Source: an uncultured Isosphaeraceae bacterium (GTDB lineage Bacteria > Planctomycetota > Planctomycetia > Isosphaerales > Isosphaeraceae). Taken from it: a stretch of DNA of 64,000 nucleotides. Under the pieces are notes generated by a model. It made no database searches. It was not told the DNA's origin and saw only the letters and a list, made by a program, of their open reading frames with translations. The stretch lies in NCBI GenBank assembly GCA_945957605.1, contig CAMFLR010000008.1, forward strand, positions 268,240 to 332,239, written 5' to 3'. This document shows, one piece after another, positions 36,512-46,988 of this stretch (positions are counted from its first letter, which is position 1; each line of letters begins with the position of its first letter). The position numbers and the translations under genes were made by a program.

Positions 36512-36817
36512 TTAAACCGCAACCCAAACCTCGCCCTCACGAATCTCGCACGTAAACCGGTGCAAATTCTCGCCGCGCACCGTCGTGCAACGCCCCGACG
36601 TCAGCTTGAATCGCCACCTGTGCAGCGGGCAAACCGCCTCACCCTCTTCGATCCAGCCCATCCCCATTGGTCCGTTCGCGTGCGGGCAGCGGCCCGAGAG
36701 CGCGAACAGGTCCTCGCCGTCGCGGAAGATGGCGACACGCAACCCGTCGAGCTCGACGCTCAGGGCTTTGCCTTCGGGAACTTCTTCGGCTCGGCAAGCT
36801 CTTTGAAAAACCGGCAC
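36512..36817 (-). CDS. Rieske [2Fe-2S] ferredoxin-like protein
   Basis: The product has C-P-H and C-P-L-H motifs separated by 16 residues: GRCPHANGPMGMGW and AVCPLHRWRF. These are the Rieske cluster ligands (two Cys, two His). With the GTG start at 36817 it is 101 residues long, the usual size of a stand-alone NirD-type or dioxygenase-ferredoxin protein. An AGGTG ribosome site lies five bases before this start; the frame continues to 36898 with a basic, unlikely leader. Known role: small electron carrier. Its redox partner is not in view; it converges on an oxygenase-like gene at its 3' end (21-base gap), which may be a coincidence. Confidence 0.88.
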   Translation of the reverse strand: MPVFQRACRAEEVPEGKALSVELDGLRVAIFRDGEDLFALSGRCPHANGPMGMGWIEEGEAVCPLHRWRFKLTSGRCTTVRGENLHRFTCEIREGEVWVAV

Positions 36818-37029
36818 GTTCGCACCTGACAGAATTCGAGATCGCGGCACGCGGCGTTTGCGGACCGCTGAATGTAAGTCCATTTTCTCAGGCCGCATGC
36901 ATCCGCGACCAGACCAAAAATCGAGTCTCTAAAATCCGTCAAAAACGAAAAACTTAGGACTTGCGAATGGGCCTGTGACTTTTGTAGAGTGTGAGACATC
37001 GCCACACGTCTGGTTCCGGGAATTTCACA

Positions 37030-37962
37030 ATGGTTTCCAACTACCAACGCTCCGTGGTGCGAGCCTGGGGGCTTTGCCTCCTGGTGGCACTCGCGTCGGG
37101 CTGTGATCTCGCGCAATCGGGCCACCCCGAACTCGTTTGGGGCATTCACGGGCGAAAGCCGGGCTGGCTACACAAACCGCGCGTCGCTGCATTCGATGCT
37201 CAAGATCACCTCTTCCTGGCCGATCTGACCGACCGCATTCAGGTCTTCGATCGCGACGGTAATTTCATTCGTCAGTGGAGCACGCCCGAGTTCAACGTCG
37301 ACGGCCCGAGCGGGTTGACGATCGACAAAGACGGCCGACTGCTCGTCGCCGATACGCATTTTTATCGCGTTCTGATCTATGATGCGCAGGGGAACTTGCT
37401 GCATCAGATCGGCGATGGCGTGCAAGGGACGACACCCGGGCGATTCGGCTATCCTACAGACGTGGTGATGGACAAGGCCGGCAATTATTACGTCAGCGAA
37501 TATGGCGAGAACGACCGCATTCAGGTGTTTTCGCCGGATGGCAAGTGGCTGAGGCAATGGGGTGGCCACGGCGATGAGCCGGGACAGTTCATGCGGCCTC
37601 GCGCCATGGCGATCGACGAAGATGAACATATTTACGTCGCAGACAGTGCGAATAACCGCATTCAAGTTTTTGATACCGATGGCAAGCTCCTGAAGGTTTG
37701 GGGCGAGCGCGGTGATGGAGCTGGGCAGCTCAATTATCCTTACGACATTTGCATCGGTCCTGATAAGAGCTTGTACGTGTGTGAATTTGGCAATCACCGC
37801 GTGCAGAAGTTCACGAAGGACGGCAAGTCGCTGGGGACCTGGGGAACGGCGGGCCGCGAGCCTGGGCAGCTTTTTAATCCCTGGGCGCTTGCGATTGATA
37901 GTCACGGCTATGTGTCGGTGATCGACTCGAACAATCACCGCGTGCAGCGGTTTCGGATGTAA
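37030..37962 (+). CDS. NHL-repeat lipoprotein
   Basis: The 310-residue protein has a lipoprotein signal (lipobox ASGC at about residues 19-22) and then about six NHL repeats of the form KPRVAAFDAQDHLFLADLTD, each followed by RIQVFDRDGN-type ends (for example NNRIQVFDTDGKLLKVWGE). They should form a six-bladed beta-propeller. NHL propellers bind proteins, peptides or sugars at the cell surface. ATG 37030 sits just before the signal; the frame is open further upstream. It lies 33 bases upstream of the VWA cluster and on the same strand, so it may be the first gene of that operon. Confidence 0.88.
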   Translation: MVSNYQRSVVRAWGLCLLVALASGCDLAQSGHPELVWGIHGRKPGWLHKPRVAAFDAQDHLFLADLTDRIQVFDRDGNFIRQWSTPEFNVDGPSGLTIDKDGRLLVADTHFYRVLIYDAQGNLLHQIGDGVQGTTPGRFGYPTDVVMDKAGNYYVSEYGENDRIQVFSPDGKWLRQWGGHGDEPGQFMRPRAMAIDEDEHIYVADSANNRIQVFDTDGKLLKVWGERGDGAGQLNYPYDICIGPDKSLYVCEFGNHRVQKFTKDGKSLGTWGTAGREPGQLFNPWALAIDSHGYVSVIDSNNHRVQRFRM

Positions 37963-37995
37963 CTGGGCGGAAACACGCGGCGCGGGGAGGCGGCG

Positions 37996-40900
37996 ATGAC
38001 CTCAATCTGGAACTACATCACCGATCGCGTAACGGTGGGTCGGCCTATCTGGCTGCTCCTCCTGCCGATCGTCCTGCCTCCACTCGTCTACTTCAGCATG
38101 CGCAGCCTTTCCGGGCTGGGAACGTTTCGCAAGAACGTGGCGATTTTGTTGCGTGCCACGGTCGTCATCCTCATCGTCTGCGCGCTCGCCGAAGTTCAGG
38201 CCGTACGCAAGAACGATAAGCTCGCGACGATTTTTGCGGTCGACGTTTCCGAGAGCATCCCGTCCGACATGCGCAGGAATACTCTGCGTTACGTGACGGA
38301 AGAAGGAAAGAAGCGTCGCAAGGAAGACCTCGCGGGTGTCGTCGTGTTCGGCCGTAACGCGAGCGTCGAATCTCCCCCTGCCCCGACTGAGCCTAACCTA
38401 TCGCTCGGCATCGAATCTTCAATCAACGCCCAGTACACCGATCTGGCAAGTGCGATCAAACTCGCGCTTGCGACCTTTCCCGAAGACTCCGCGCGGCGGA
38501 TCGTCCTGATTTCCGATGGCAACGAGAACCGCGGCAACGCGCTCGAACAGGCGTCGGCGGCTGCCAGGCTGGGCGTGCAGATCGACGTTTTGCCGATCGA
38601 ATATGTTTACGACAAGGAAGTGCTGGTCGAGAAGATTTCCATTCCGCCCGACGTGAAAAAGGGCGACATGGTGAATATCAACGTCGTCATTCGCGCCAGC
38701 GAGCCGACGACGGGTACTCTACAGATCTTCCAGAAGGATTCCGATAACCGTCCCATTCCCGCGCCCGGCAACGAAACGCCGGTGCCGATCACACTCGAAC
38801 GCGGCGTGAACGTTTTCACGCTCAAACAGAAGATCACGGAAACGAATTTTTACACGTTCACGGCGGAATTCGTTCCCACGAAGGGCTCGGGCGACCAACG
38901 GTCGATTAATAACGTCGCGCAGGGGTTCACGTATGCTCGCGGCACCGCCCAGGTGCTCCTCATCGAAGGAACTCGCGACGAACATGCCGAGCTGGTGAAG
39001 GCGCTTCGGGAAAAGAAGATCGACGTGAAGGTGCTTGTGGCGCCCGATGTCGACGGTTCGAGCGGCGGATTTGGCGGTGATGTGCTGCCGGATGACCTCG
39101 GCCAGCTTCAGCCGTATGACACGGTGATTCTCGGAAACGTTCCCAAGGAAGCGCTTTCGGAACAGCAGCAGAAGTTACTCGAAGCGAACGTGCACGACAT
39201 GGGCGCCGGCCTGATCATGCTCGGAGGGCCCAAGAGCTTTGGTGCGGGGGGCTGGCAGAATTCGCCGATCGAAAAGGCGATGCCGGTCGACATGCAGATC
39301 AAGGCGATGAAAGTGCAAGGCAAGAGTGCGCTTGTGATGCTGATGCACGCGAGCGAGATTGCCGAGGGGAACTACTGGATGAAGGTGATCGCGATGGAAG
39401 CGCTCAAGACGCTTTCGTCGTATGATTATGCTGGTATGAATCACTGGGAAGGCCAGGAAGCGTGGCTGTTCACGCCGCAGGCGATCGGCAACAACAAGGC
39501 GAGCATGCTCAAGAAGATCGACCGCATGCAGCCTGGCGACATGCCCGCGTTCGACCCGCTCTTCAACCTGTCGATCGCCGGCCTGCGGAAGATTCCCGAC
39601 GCGATGACCAAGCACATCGTCGTCATCAGTGACGGCGACCCCGCTCCGCCAAGCCGCGGTGTGCTCAATACGCTGATTCAAAATAAGATCACCGTGACGA
39701 CCGTCATCGTCGCAGCGCACGGTAACGATCCCGGCGCACTCAACTCGATGCGAGACATCGCGACCAAGACAAAGGGGCGATTCTACAACGTCACCAATCC
39801 CAAGGCTCTGCCGCGAATCTATCAGAAAGAAGCGCGGTTGATTTCACGGCCGCTCATCTTCGAGCAAAATCCGCCGTGGGTGCCGGTTGTGAAATATGCG
39901 ACGGAGCCGATCACCGGTCTGGTCGGAGGCCTCCCGCCGATTTCCGGATACGTGCAAACGCAGCTCAAGGAAAGCGATCTTGTCGAAGTGCCGATCATTT
40001 CGCCCTTGCCGGCTGCCGGCCAGGTGAACCCGATTCTGGCGCACTGGAATTACGGCCTGGGACGAAGCGTCGCGTTCACTTCCGATGCCGGCCGACGCTG
40101 GACGACCGCGTGGCGCGACTGGGAGAACTACGCCGCGTTCTGGTCGCAGGTGGTGCGGTGGTCGATGCGGCCGGTCGACAACAAGAATCTCTCGCTGACC
40201 GTGAGGCGTGAGGAAGGGAAGCTCAAGATCGTTGTCGATGCACTCGACAAGGACAACCAGTTCCTCAACTTCCTGCAGATGCAGGCGTCGGTTCTGTCTC
40301 CCGATTTGCAGGCCCAGCGCGTGAGCCTGGTGCAAGTCGCACCTGGCCGTTACGAGGGGACCGTCGAAAACGCCGAGGCGAGCGGAAACTACTTCGTGAA
40401 CCTCGGCTATGGGGCTCCCGACGGAACGAAGGGGATCGTGACGTCGGGTATCTCGGTGCCTTACAGCGACGAGTACCGCGAGTTGAAGTCGAATCCGACG
40501 ACGCTCGAAACGATCTCGAGCCTGACGAACGGCAAAGTCCTGTCGTGGAAGCGTCGGCCCGATGGCGAGATTGACCTCAAACGCACGCTTGAAGAGTCCG
40601 ACTCCTTCCGGCGCGATGCTTATACGCTTCCTCCACGCGGGTTCTCACCCCTCTGGCCGAATCTGCTGGTACTTGCGTCGCTCGTTTTCCTGGGCGACGT
40701 CGCGGTTCGACGTGTGGCGCCTGACTTCGCTCGAATGAGACGTACGCTGATCGACACGATCAAGCGGATGCGTGGTGAGGAAGTCGAAGAACGCGTCGAA
40801 TACATGGAGAAGCTTCAGGGGCGCAAGGCCGAGGTCAACGAAGCGCTCGAACGCTCGAAGTTCGCCGCACGGTTCGATGCGCCGACAATCGAAGGTTCAG

Positions 40901-41082
40901 ACCAGCCGCTTGATGAGCCGCTGCTTACGGGAGAGACGGCTCAAACCCAGCGTCCGGCAACGGCGACACCGCCCAAGCCAACCAAGGCTCCGACGCAAAA
41001 CCCGGCGGATAGCTATACGAACCGCTTGCTCCAGGCCAAGAAAAAGGTCTGGGAAGAGCGCGATAAGAAACAGGATGAATGA
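37996..41082 (+). CDS. Large membrane VWA protein with a GATase-like domain
   Basis: The 1028-residue product begins with two membrane helices (about residues 18-35 and 48-66) and a first VWA domain (residues about 75-200) with the MIDAS-type DVSESIPS and LISDGNENRG. A class I glutamine-amidotransferase-like domain follows (VILGNVPKEALSEQQQKLL, GAGLIMLGGPKSFGAGG), and then a second VWA-like stretch (KHIVVISDGDPAPPSRG) around residue 540. A C-terminal membrane helix (near 895) and a charged, low-complexity tail with a coiled-coil end the protein. This order is known from planctomycete and Bacteroidetes proteins placed with MoxR ATPases. It precedes MoxR by 76 bases. Confidence 0.82.
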   Translation: MTSIWNYITDRVTVGRPIWLLLLPIVLPPLVYFSMRSLSGLGTFRKNVAILLRATVVILIVCALAEVQAVRKNDKLATIFAVDVSESIPSDMRRNTLRYVTEEGKKRRKEDLAGVVVFGRNASVESPPAPTEPNLSLGIESSINAQYTDLASAIKLALATFPEDSARRIVLISDGNENRGNALEQASAAARLGVQIDVLPIEYVYDKEVLVEKISIPPDVKKGDMVNINVVIRASEPTTGTLQIFQKDSDNRPIPAPGNETPVPITLERGVNVFTLKQKITETNFYTFTAEFVPTKGSGDQRSINNVAQGFTYARGTAQVLLIEGTRDEHAELVKALREKKIDVKVLVAPDVDGSSGGFGGDVLPDDLGQLQPYDTVILGNVPKEALSEQQQKLLEANVHDMGAGLIMLGGPKSFGAGGWQNSPIEKAMPVDMQIKAMKVQGKSALVMLMHASEIAEGNYWMKVIAMEALKTLSSYDYAGMNHWEGQEAWLFTPQAIGNNKASMLKKIDRMQPGDMPAFDPLFNLSIAGLRKIPDAMTKHIVVISDGDPAPPSRGVLNTLIQNKITVTTVIVAAHGNDPGALNSMRDIATKTKGRFYNVTNPKALPRIYQKEARLISRPLIFEQNPPWVPVVKYATEPITGLVGGLPPISGYVQTQLKESDLVEVPIISPLPAAGQVNPILAHWNYGLGRSVAFTSDAGRRWTTAWRDWENYAAFWSQVVRWSMRPVDNKNLSLTVRREEGKLKIVVDALDKDNQFLNFLQMQASVLSPDLQAQRVSLVQVAPGRYEGTVENAEASGNYFVNLGYGAPDGTKGIVTSGISVPYSDEYRELKSNPTTLETISSLTNGKVLSWKRRPDGEIDLKRTLEESDSFRRDAYTLPPRGFSPLWPNLLVLASLVFLGDVAVRRVAPDFARMRRTLIDTIKRMRGEEVEERVEYMEKLQGRKAEVNEALERSKFAARFDAPTIEGSDQPLDEPLLTGETAQTQRPATATPPKPTKAPTQNPADSYTNRLLQAKKKVWEERDKKQDE

Positions 41083-41158
41083 GTCTCAAGCGTTGAAGAA
41101 CCAGCCCAAGAATCAAGCCGTGCAGCGTTCGTCTTACGGCTCGGGAGGAAAGTGAATC

Positions 41159-42187
<1,029 letters not shown>

Positions 42188-42204
42188 GTTGAAGGATGAG
42201 TTCG

Positions 42205-42576
42205 ATGAGCACCATGCACGACATCTATGACCCGCCGCCCGCTCCCGTACCGCTGGTCCCTCCTGCGCCCGAGCCGGTGATCTATCGACCGGGCGATCTG
42301 GTGATTCTGGCCGCCCTGGTACTGGGAGTGGCGGGCCTCGCGTTCTCGACGTATTTTTACGACCCCTCGATCGCCTATCTCACGCTCGTCGGTGGCGGAA
42401 TTGTGATCATCGAAAGCTGGTCAACCGCCCTCGGCTTTTTGCAGAAGCGGCCGTGGATGGGTGTCGCGGGGCGCTGGCGAATCTTTGCCGCGGCGCTCTT
42501 GCCGTGGCTGCTTGGGCTTGGCCTCGCCGCCGCGCTCATGATCAGTCTGTTCGTTCTTTCAGACTGGGCGACCTGA
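42205..42576 (+). CDS. Small membrane protein in the MoxR cluster
   Basis: The 123-residue product has a short Pro-rich N-terminus (IYDPPPAPVPLVPPAPEP) and three hydrophobic segments (about 30-48, 55-75 and 92-118). No conserved catalytic motif is visible. ATG 42205 is preferred because GAAGGA lies eight bases upstream; two other in-frame ATGs are at 42196 and 42214. It sits between MoxR and DUF58, so a role as a membrane subunit of the MoxR/VWA machine is likely from context only. I do not recognise a named family. Confidence 0.75.
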   Translation: MSTMHDIYDPPPAPVPLVPPAPEPVIYRPGDLVILAALVLGVAGLAFSTYFYDPSIAYLTLVGGGIVIIESWSTALGFLQKRPWMGVAGRWRIFAAALLPWLLGLGLAAALMISLFVLSDWAT

Positions 42577-42628
42577 CCGTTTTTTCGCTCGTGTTTCGAT
42601 TCAGACGCTTTCAATTCGGACTCATCCT

Positions 42629-43522
42629 ATGGCCGAAACCGCGACCAAGCCCCTGCTCGACGCTGAGTTTCTCGTCAAGCTCGAACAGCTCGAGTTGGTG
42701 AGCCGGAAAATCTTCGTCGGCCGGATGAAGGGGGAACGCAAAAGCAAGCGCCGCGGGTCGTCGGTCGAGTTCGCCGACCATCGTAACTACACAAGTGGTG
42801 ACGACCTTCGCCACATCGACTGGAACGTCTACGGCCGGCTCGACAAGCTTTTTTTGAAGCTGTTCCTCGAAGAGGAAGACCTGCATTTTTACACGATGCT
42901 CGACACGAGCATGTCGATGGATTTCGGCGAGCCGACGAAACTGCAATACGGCAAACAAGTCGCGGCCGCGCTGTCGTTCATTGGCCTGGTGAATCACGAC
43001 CGAGTCATGCTCGATACCTTTTCGAGCGGACTCGACAACGGCTTGCGTGGCATTCGCGGCCGTTCGCAGATGTATCGCATTGTGCAGTACCTCGACTCGC
43101 TCTCAGCGGGTGGCGGCAGCAATCTTACTGCGGCTGCGAAGGAATTCGCGATCAAGCACACTGGCAAAGGTGTGGTCGTCGTGATCTCCGACTTTCTCGA
43201 CAAACGCGGGTACGAAGACGCCCTGCGTTACTTGCTCGCACGCAACATGGACATTTACGTCGTGCACGTTCTGAGCAAGGAAGAAGTCGAGCCTGAACTC
43301 GCGGGCGACCTGAAGTTGGTGGACGTTGAAGACGACGATTTCGCGGAGATTACGGTCAGTGCGCCGCTCTTGGCGCGATACAAGGCGACGTTGAATGCGT
43401 TTGTAGGCGGGTTGAAGGAGTGGTGTACGAAGCGGGGGATCACGTATATTTTTACGACGAACCATAACCCGTTCGACAAGCTGATCCTCAACTATCTCCG
43501 CGAACGAGGCCTTGTGAAATAG
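42629..43522 (+). CDS. DUF58-domain protein
   Basis: The 297-residue product has the DUF58 core ADHRNYTSGDDLRHIDWNVY, followed by a VWA-like region (TMLDTSMSMDFGEPTK with a D-x-S-x-S MIDAS start) and a closing IFTTNHNPFDKLILNYLRERG. DUF58 genes normally sit next to MoxR, and here the gene follows MoxR and a small membrane protein. Known role is not settled; in Bacteroides the Bat system of the same kind was linked to aerotolerance. The next gene begins two bases after its stop, so the unit is tightly packed. Confidence 0.93.
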   Translation: MAETATKPLLDAEFLVKLEQLELVSRKIFVGRMKGERKSKRRGSSVEFADHRNYTSGDDLRHIDWNVYGRLDKLFLKLFLEEEDLHFYTMLDTSMSMDFGEPTKLQYGKQVAAALSFIGLVNHDRVMLDTFSSGLDNGLRGIRGRSQMYRIVQYLDSLSAGGGSNLTAAAKEFAIKHTGKGVVVVISDFLDKRGYEDALRYLLARNMDIYVVHVLSKEEVEPELAGDLKLVDVEDDDFAEITVSAPLLARYKATLNAFVGGLKEWCTKRGITYIFTTNHNPFDKLILNYLRERGLVK

Positions 43523-43524
43523 CC

Positions 43525-43665
43525 ATGCTTGAACAGTGGAAAATCACCAACCCGTGGATCTTTCTCGGTCTTTCGGGCCTGCTCGTCGTCTACATGCTCT
43601 ACACGATGATCCGCAAGCGCAAGGGGCTGCGGTCGGGATTCAAGAATAGCGAGCCCGAGCTTTAA
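43525..43665 (+). CDS. 46-residue single-helix membrane peptide in the MoxR cluster
   Basis: A short frame starts two bases after the DUF58 stop and codes for 46 residues: a polar start (MLEQWKITNPWI), one strong membrane helix (FLGLSGLLVVYMLYTMI) and a basic end (RKRKGLRSGFK), consistent with an N-out/C-in helix. Codon usage is like the neighbours and spacing is tight on both sides. Its position inside the operon makes it a likely small subunit of the MoxR/VWA complex. No homologue is known to me, and it is too short for most annotation cut-offs. Confidence 0.65.
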   Translation: MLEQWKITNPWIFLGLSGLLVVYMLYTMIRKRKGLRSGFKNSEPEL

Positions 43666-43706
43666 GCGAAGTTCGGGCGTCGATCCCAGAAAGGTTGGCT
43701 CGTTCC

Positions 43707-45788
43707 ATGCCGATCGACTTTTCGCCTCCGATCACGAGCCTGGCCGCCTGGGCGCTACTTGCCGGCGTTCCAGCCGGAATCATCGCGCTCTACTTCCTCA
43801 AGCTGCGCAGGAAGCCGGTCCAAGTTGCAAGCACGCTGCTTTGGCGTCGCAGTCTCGAAGACTTGCACGTCAACAGCCTGTTTCAACGGCTCAGGCGCAA
43901 CCTGCTGCTGTTTCTGCAACTGCTGGCGGTGGCATGCATCGTGCTTGCCCTGCTTGGACCGCGCATGAAGGGGGCAGTCGGTCACGGTGCGCGATATGTG
44001 CTCGCGATCGATAACTCTGCGAGCATGAACGCGACCGACGTCAGCCCGACTCGACTCGCGCAGGCGAAGACCGAGGCGAAGAAAATCATCGACGGCATGC
44101 AGGGCGATGACCTGGCGATGATCATCTCCTTCTCCGATCGCGCCAAGGTCGTGTCGAATTACACAAGCAATCGCTCGCTGCTCAAGAAACGCATCGACGA
44201 TATCGAGCCGACTGAGGCGTCGACCTCGCTGCGTGATGCGCTTCAGGTGGCGGCCGGGCTGGCGAATCCGAACAAGGTCGGTGACGTGCCTGAAGGCGTG
44301 GTCGCGTCGTCGGTCGTCGCTCCCAAGCTTTTGATTTACACCGATGGCGGATTTCCGGACGTCGAAGGATTTCAACTCGGCAACATCGAGCCGGAAGTCG
44401 TTGTGATTGGTAAGGCGCAACCGCAATTCGAAGCGAAGGCGGAAGAGGGAAAGGCCGCTCCTCCGGCTCCTTCGAATAACGTCGCGATCCTTGCGCTTCA
44501 AACGCGCAGGAACGACGAGAAGCCCGACGTCTATCAGGTATTTGGCCGTGTCCACAACTACAAGCTCGAAGACGTCGACACGGAAGCGAAGCTGTTTGTG
44601 ATCGACCCGACGAAGCCGAAAGCGGCTGGCACGCTGCGTGACGCGGTGGCGATAAAAGTTCCCGCGCAGGGTGACGCTGCGTTCAAGTTCGACCTTCCCG
44701 ACGTTGGTGCGACAGAACTTGAGGTGCGGCTTTTGATCGAAGATGATTTGCCGCTCGACAACCGTGCGTTCACGCTCATCGGCAATCCACGTAAGGCGCA
44801 GGTGCTCGTTGTTTCTGCAGGAAACAAATACCTTCAAGACGCATTGAAAACTTCGCTTGCGGATGCCCGCGCCGACGTGACGTCGGTTACACCCGACGCT
44901 GCGAAGGGTGACGCCGTGACGCGCGACATGGCGGCTGGCCGGTATGACCTCGTGATCTTCGATCAGTTTCGTCCTGAGAAGAATCCCGAGGCAAATACGC
45001 TCTATTTCGGGGCGCTGCCGCCTGGTCCGAACTTTGAGAAGACGAAGGACGTGACTGGGCCGACGATCCTTGATGTCAACGGCTCGCACCCGCTCATGCA
45101 GTTCATCCGCGATCTCTCCGTCGTACTCGTGAACAAGGCGACGGTCGTCACCGAACTACCCAATGGCTCGACAGCTCTCATCGAGAGCAACGCCGGTCCG
45201 CTTGCGTTCGTAACTCCGCGCGAGGGGTTTTCCGATACCGTTATCTCGTTCCCGCTGCTCGACGGTCAGGGTGTGAATACCGACTGGGTGCGGAAATTCA
45301 GCTTCCCGCTGTTCGTCTTCAACGCGCTTCAGGTCATCGGTAATGCAAGAGATTCGGCGGGCGAGGAAGTCCACGCGCCTGCTCAACCGGTGCTCTTGCG
45401 GCCTGAAACGATCAATGACACGGTGAAGGTGACGAATCCCGATGGCACTGGAAGTGAGTTGAAACGTGCGCCACAGGGCGGATTCGTCTACAACGACGCG
45501 AATGCGACCGGCCTGTATCACGTCAACTGGACACCACAAGGCACGATGACATTCGCCGTGAATGAGTTCGATTCGCGCGAGAGCGACCTGGCACCGCGCG
45601 GACTCGTGCCCGAAGGAACACCGGCGAGCGAGGCCGACAAGTATCGCATCAAGATTGGCTTCAACCCGGTCAACAGCGCACGCGCCGTCACCGAAGCGCC
45701 TCGGGATTGGTGGAAGCCGATTGCGTTACTGGCGCTCGGCGTTGTGCTGGTCGAATGGTATATCTACAACCGGCGCGTTTATATCTAA
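43707..45788 (+). CDS. BatA-like VWA membrane protein
   Basis: The 693-residue protein starts with the BatA-type N-terminal pair of membrane helices (AALLAGVPAGIIALYFLKL-like region with LRRKPVQVASTLLWRRSLEDL and LLFLQLLAVACIVLALLG). A VWA domain with MIDAS DNSASMNATD follows and includes LLIYTDGGFPDVEGF. After it come about 400 residues of beta-rich periplasmic domains and a final membrane helix (PIALLALGVVLVEWYIY). ATG 43707 has AAAGG 11 bases upstream. Known: BatA partners MoxR in aerotolerance-type clusters. The gene ends the co-directional unit; the next gene is convergent, three bases away. Confidence 0.88.
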   Translation: MPIDFSPPITSLAAWALLAGVPAGIIALYFLKLRRKPVQVASTLLWRRSLEDLHVNSLFQRLRRNLLLFLQLLAVACIVLALLGPRMKGAVGHGARYVLAIDNSASMNATDVSPTRLAQAKTEAKKIIDGMQGDDLAMIISFSDRAKVVSNYTSNRSLLKKRIDDIEPTEASTSLRDALQVAAGLANPNKVGDVPEGVVASSVVAPKLLIYTDGGFPDVEGFQLGNIEPEVVVIGKAQPQFEAKAEEGKAAPPAPSNNVAILALQTRRNDEKPDVYQVFGRVHNYKLEDVDTEAKLFVIDPTKPKAAGTLRDAVAIKVPAQGDAAFKFDLPDVGATELEVRLLIEDDLPLDNRAFTLIGNPRKAQVLVVSAGNKYLQDALKTSLADARADVTSVTPDAAKGDAVTRDMAAGRYDLVIFDQFRPEKNPEANTLYFGALPPGPNFEKTKDVTGPTILDVNGSHPLMQFIRDLSVVLVNKATVVTELPNGSTALIESNAGPLAFVTPREGFSDTVISFPLLDGQGVNTDWVRKFSFPLFVFNALQVIGNARDSAGEEVHAPAQPVLLRPETINDTVKVTNPDGTGSELKRAPQGGFVYNDANATGLYHVNWTPQGTMTFAVNEFDSRESDLAPRGLVPEGTPASEADKYRIKIGFNPVNSARAVTEAPRDWWKPIALLALGVVLVEWYIYNRRVYI

Positions 45789-45791
45789 ACG

Positions 45792-46988
45792 TCAGCGCGA
45801 TGGGGTTTCGAGAAGCGCGCGAGATGCGTTTCGATGCCCCACCGTCGCTGGAACGAGCGTGAGGTAGCAAATCTCGGGCGGGCAAAGGTAGCGAATGGGA
45901 TGCTTGCCGCCCACTCCTTGCGTCACGTGCATCACGGTTCGACCGGATGCAAACAGCCCTCGGTCGTAACGCCGGCCGGTGACGCACGGCATGACGAGTG
46001 GCCCGAAGAGCGGCACGCGAATCTGGCCGCCGTGCGTGTGACCTGAAAGCACGACGTCAATTTGCCCGTCTCGCGCCAGTGCTGGGAAGAGGTCGGGCGA
46101 GTGGCTGAGGACGACGGTTGCATCCGCTTCGGGTCGCGCGTCGAGGTCGAGATCGGGACCCCAAGGGGCCGAAGTGCCGCCCAGCGCCAGCGTGAATTCG
46201 TCGTCGCGAATGGTCATCCATCGTCCGTCGATCATCGTGAAGCCGGCACTCCGAAGCGCCTTGCGCACGCGTGCCGGACGGTGAATCACGTCGTGGTTGC
46301 CCAGAATTGCGTACTGACCGAACCGTCCTTGCAAGCCGCCAAGAACGGGCAAGGTCCAGTCGAGCGTTTCTGGGTCGTCGAGTAAGTCGCCCGTAAAAAC
46401 GACGAGATCGGCTTCAAATCCAGCCGCAACGCTCGTCACCCACTCGAAGTACGAGCGATCGTACGCCCGCGTGAAGTGCAGGTCGGAGATTTGCAGGATT
46501 CGCAATGCACCAGCGTTCTGCGGCATTCCGGCAACCGGAATCGAAATCCGCGAGACCTGGAGTTTGAGCGACTCGTTGCCCGGGAGCGCGAGCATCCAGG
46601 AACCGTGTCCATCGCCGCGCATTTTCGCGGATGTATCGGACCGCACCTCAACAGGTTCGACGGTTTGAACGCAATCCTTCGGAAGCGGGCGGCGAAGCCG
46701 GATGATTGTCACAAGTGGCAGCAATAAATAGGCGACGCCGCAACAAGTGCCCGCGTACGCGAGCCCGAGTTTGGGCCACTCTGCAACCGGCTGAAATAGA
46801 ATCAACGCGATGCAACCGAGCCCGAGGCTCGCCGGGATGAACAGCGTGGCGATTTCGATCCGCGACATCCAGCGCGGGCTCAGGCCGATGCCGTGCAATC
46901 GGCTGAGAAACGCCAGGCCAATTGCGGCGTGGCCGATGAGAACTCCGAGATAGAGCCACCAGAACTGCGGCTGGATCGCAAAACTCAC
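45792..46988 (-). CDS. Membrane-anchored calcineurin-like metallophosphoesterase
   Basis: The 398-residue protein has four N-terminal hydrophobic segments in the first 100 residues, and then the metallophosphoesterase motifs in order: ISDLHFTR, FTGDLLDD, LGNHDVIH, LSHSPD and SGHTHGGQ. These bind two metals and cleave phosphate esters. Membrane-anchored relatives are often UDP-2,3-diacylglucosamine hydrolase-like or act on lipid-linked substrates. The start ATG overlaps the stop of the upstream sensor gene (46985-46988), so translation is coupled, and the phosphoesterase may act downstream of that signal protein. The actual substrate is unknown. Confidence 0.9.
   Translation of the reverse strand: MSFAIQPQFWWLYLGVLIGHAAIGLAFLSRLHGIGLSPRWMSRIEIATLFIPASLGLGCIALILFQPVAEWPKLGLAYAGTCCGVAYLLLPLVTIIRLRRPLPKDCVQTVEPVEVRSDTSAKMRGDGHGSWMLALPGNESLKLQVSRISIPVAGMPQNAGALRILQISDLHFTRAYDRSYFEWVTSVAAGFEADLVVFTGDLLDDPETLDWTLPVLGGLQGRFGQYAILGNHDVIHRPARVRKALRSAGFTMIDGRWMTIRDDEFTLALGGTSAPWGPDLDLDARPEADATVVLSHSPDLFPALARDGQIDVVLSGHTHGGQIRVPLFGPLVMPCVTGRRYDRGLFASGRTVMHVTQGVGGKHPIRYLCPPEICYLTLVPATVGHRNASRALLETPSR

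Noticed and set aside
41075..41155. A 26-codon frame between the VWA giant and MoxR, ending in GSGGK
   Set aside because: It overlaps the VWA stop, has no convincing ribosome site and no hydrophobic or conserved pattern; the gap is better read as an untranslated spacer with the MoxR ribosome site.
43755..45089. A 444-residue minus-strand open frame opposite the BatA-like gene
   Set aside because: It is antisense to a well-supported VWA gene, has a shadow composition rich in Arg and His, and shows no motif.
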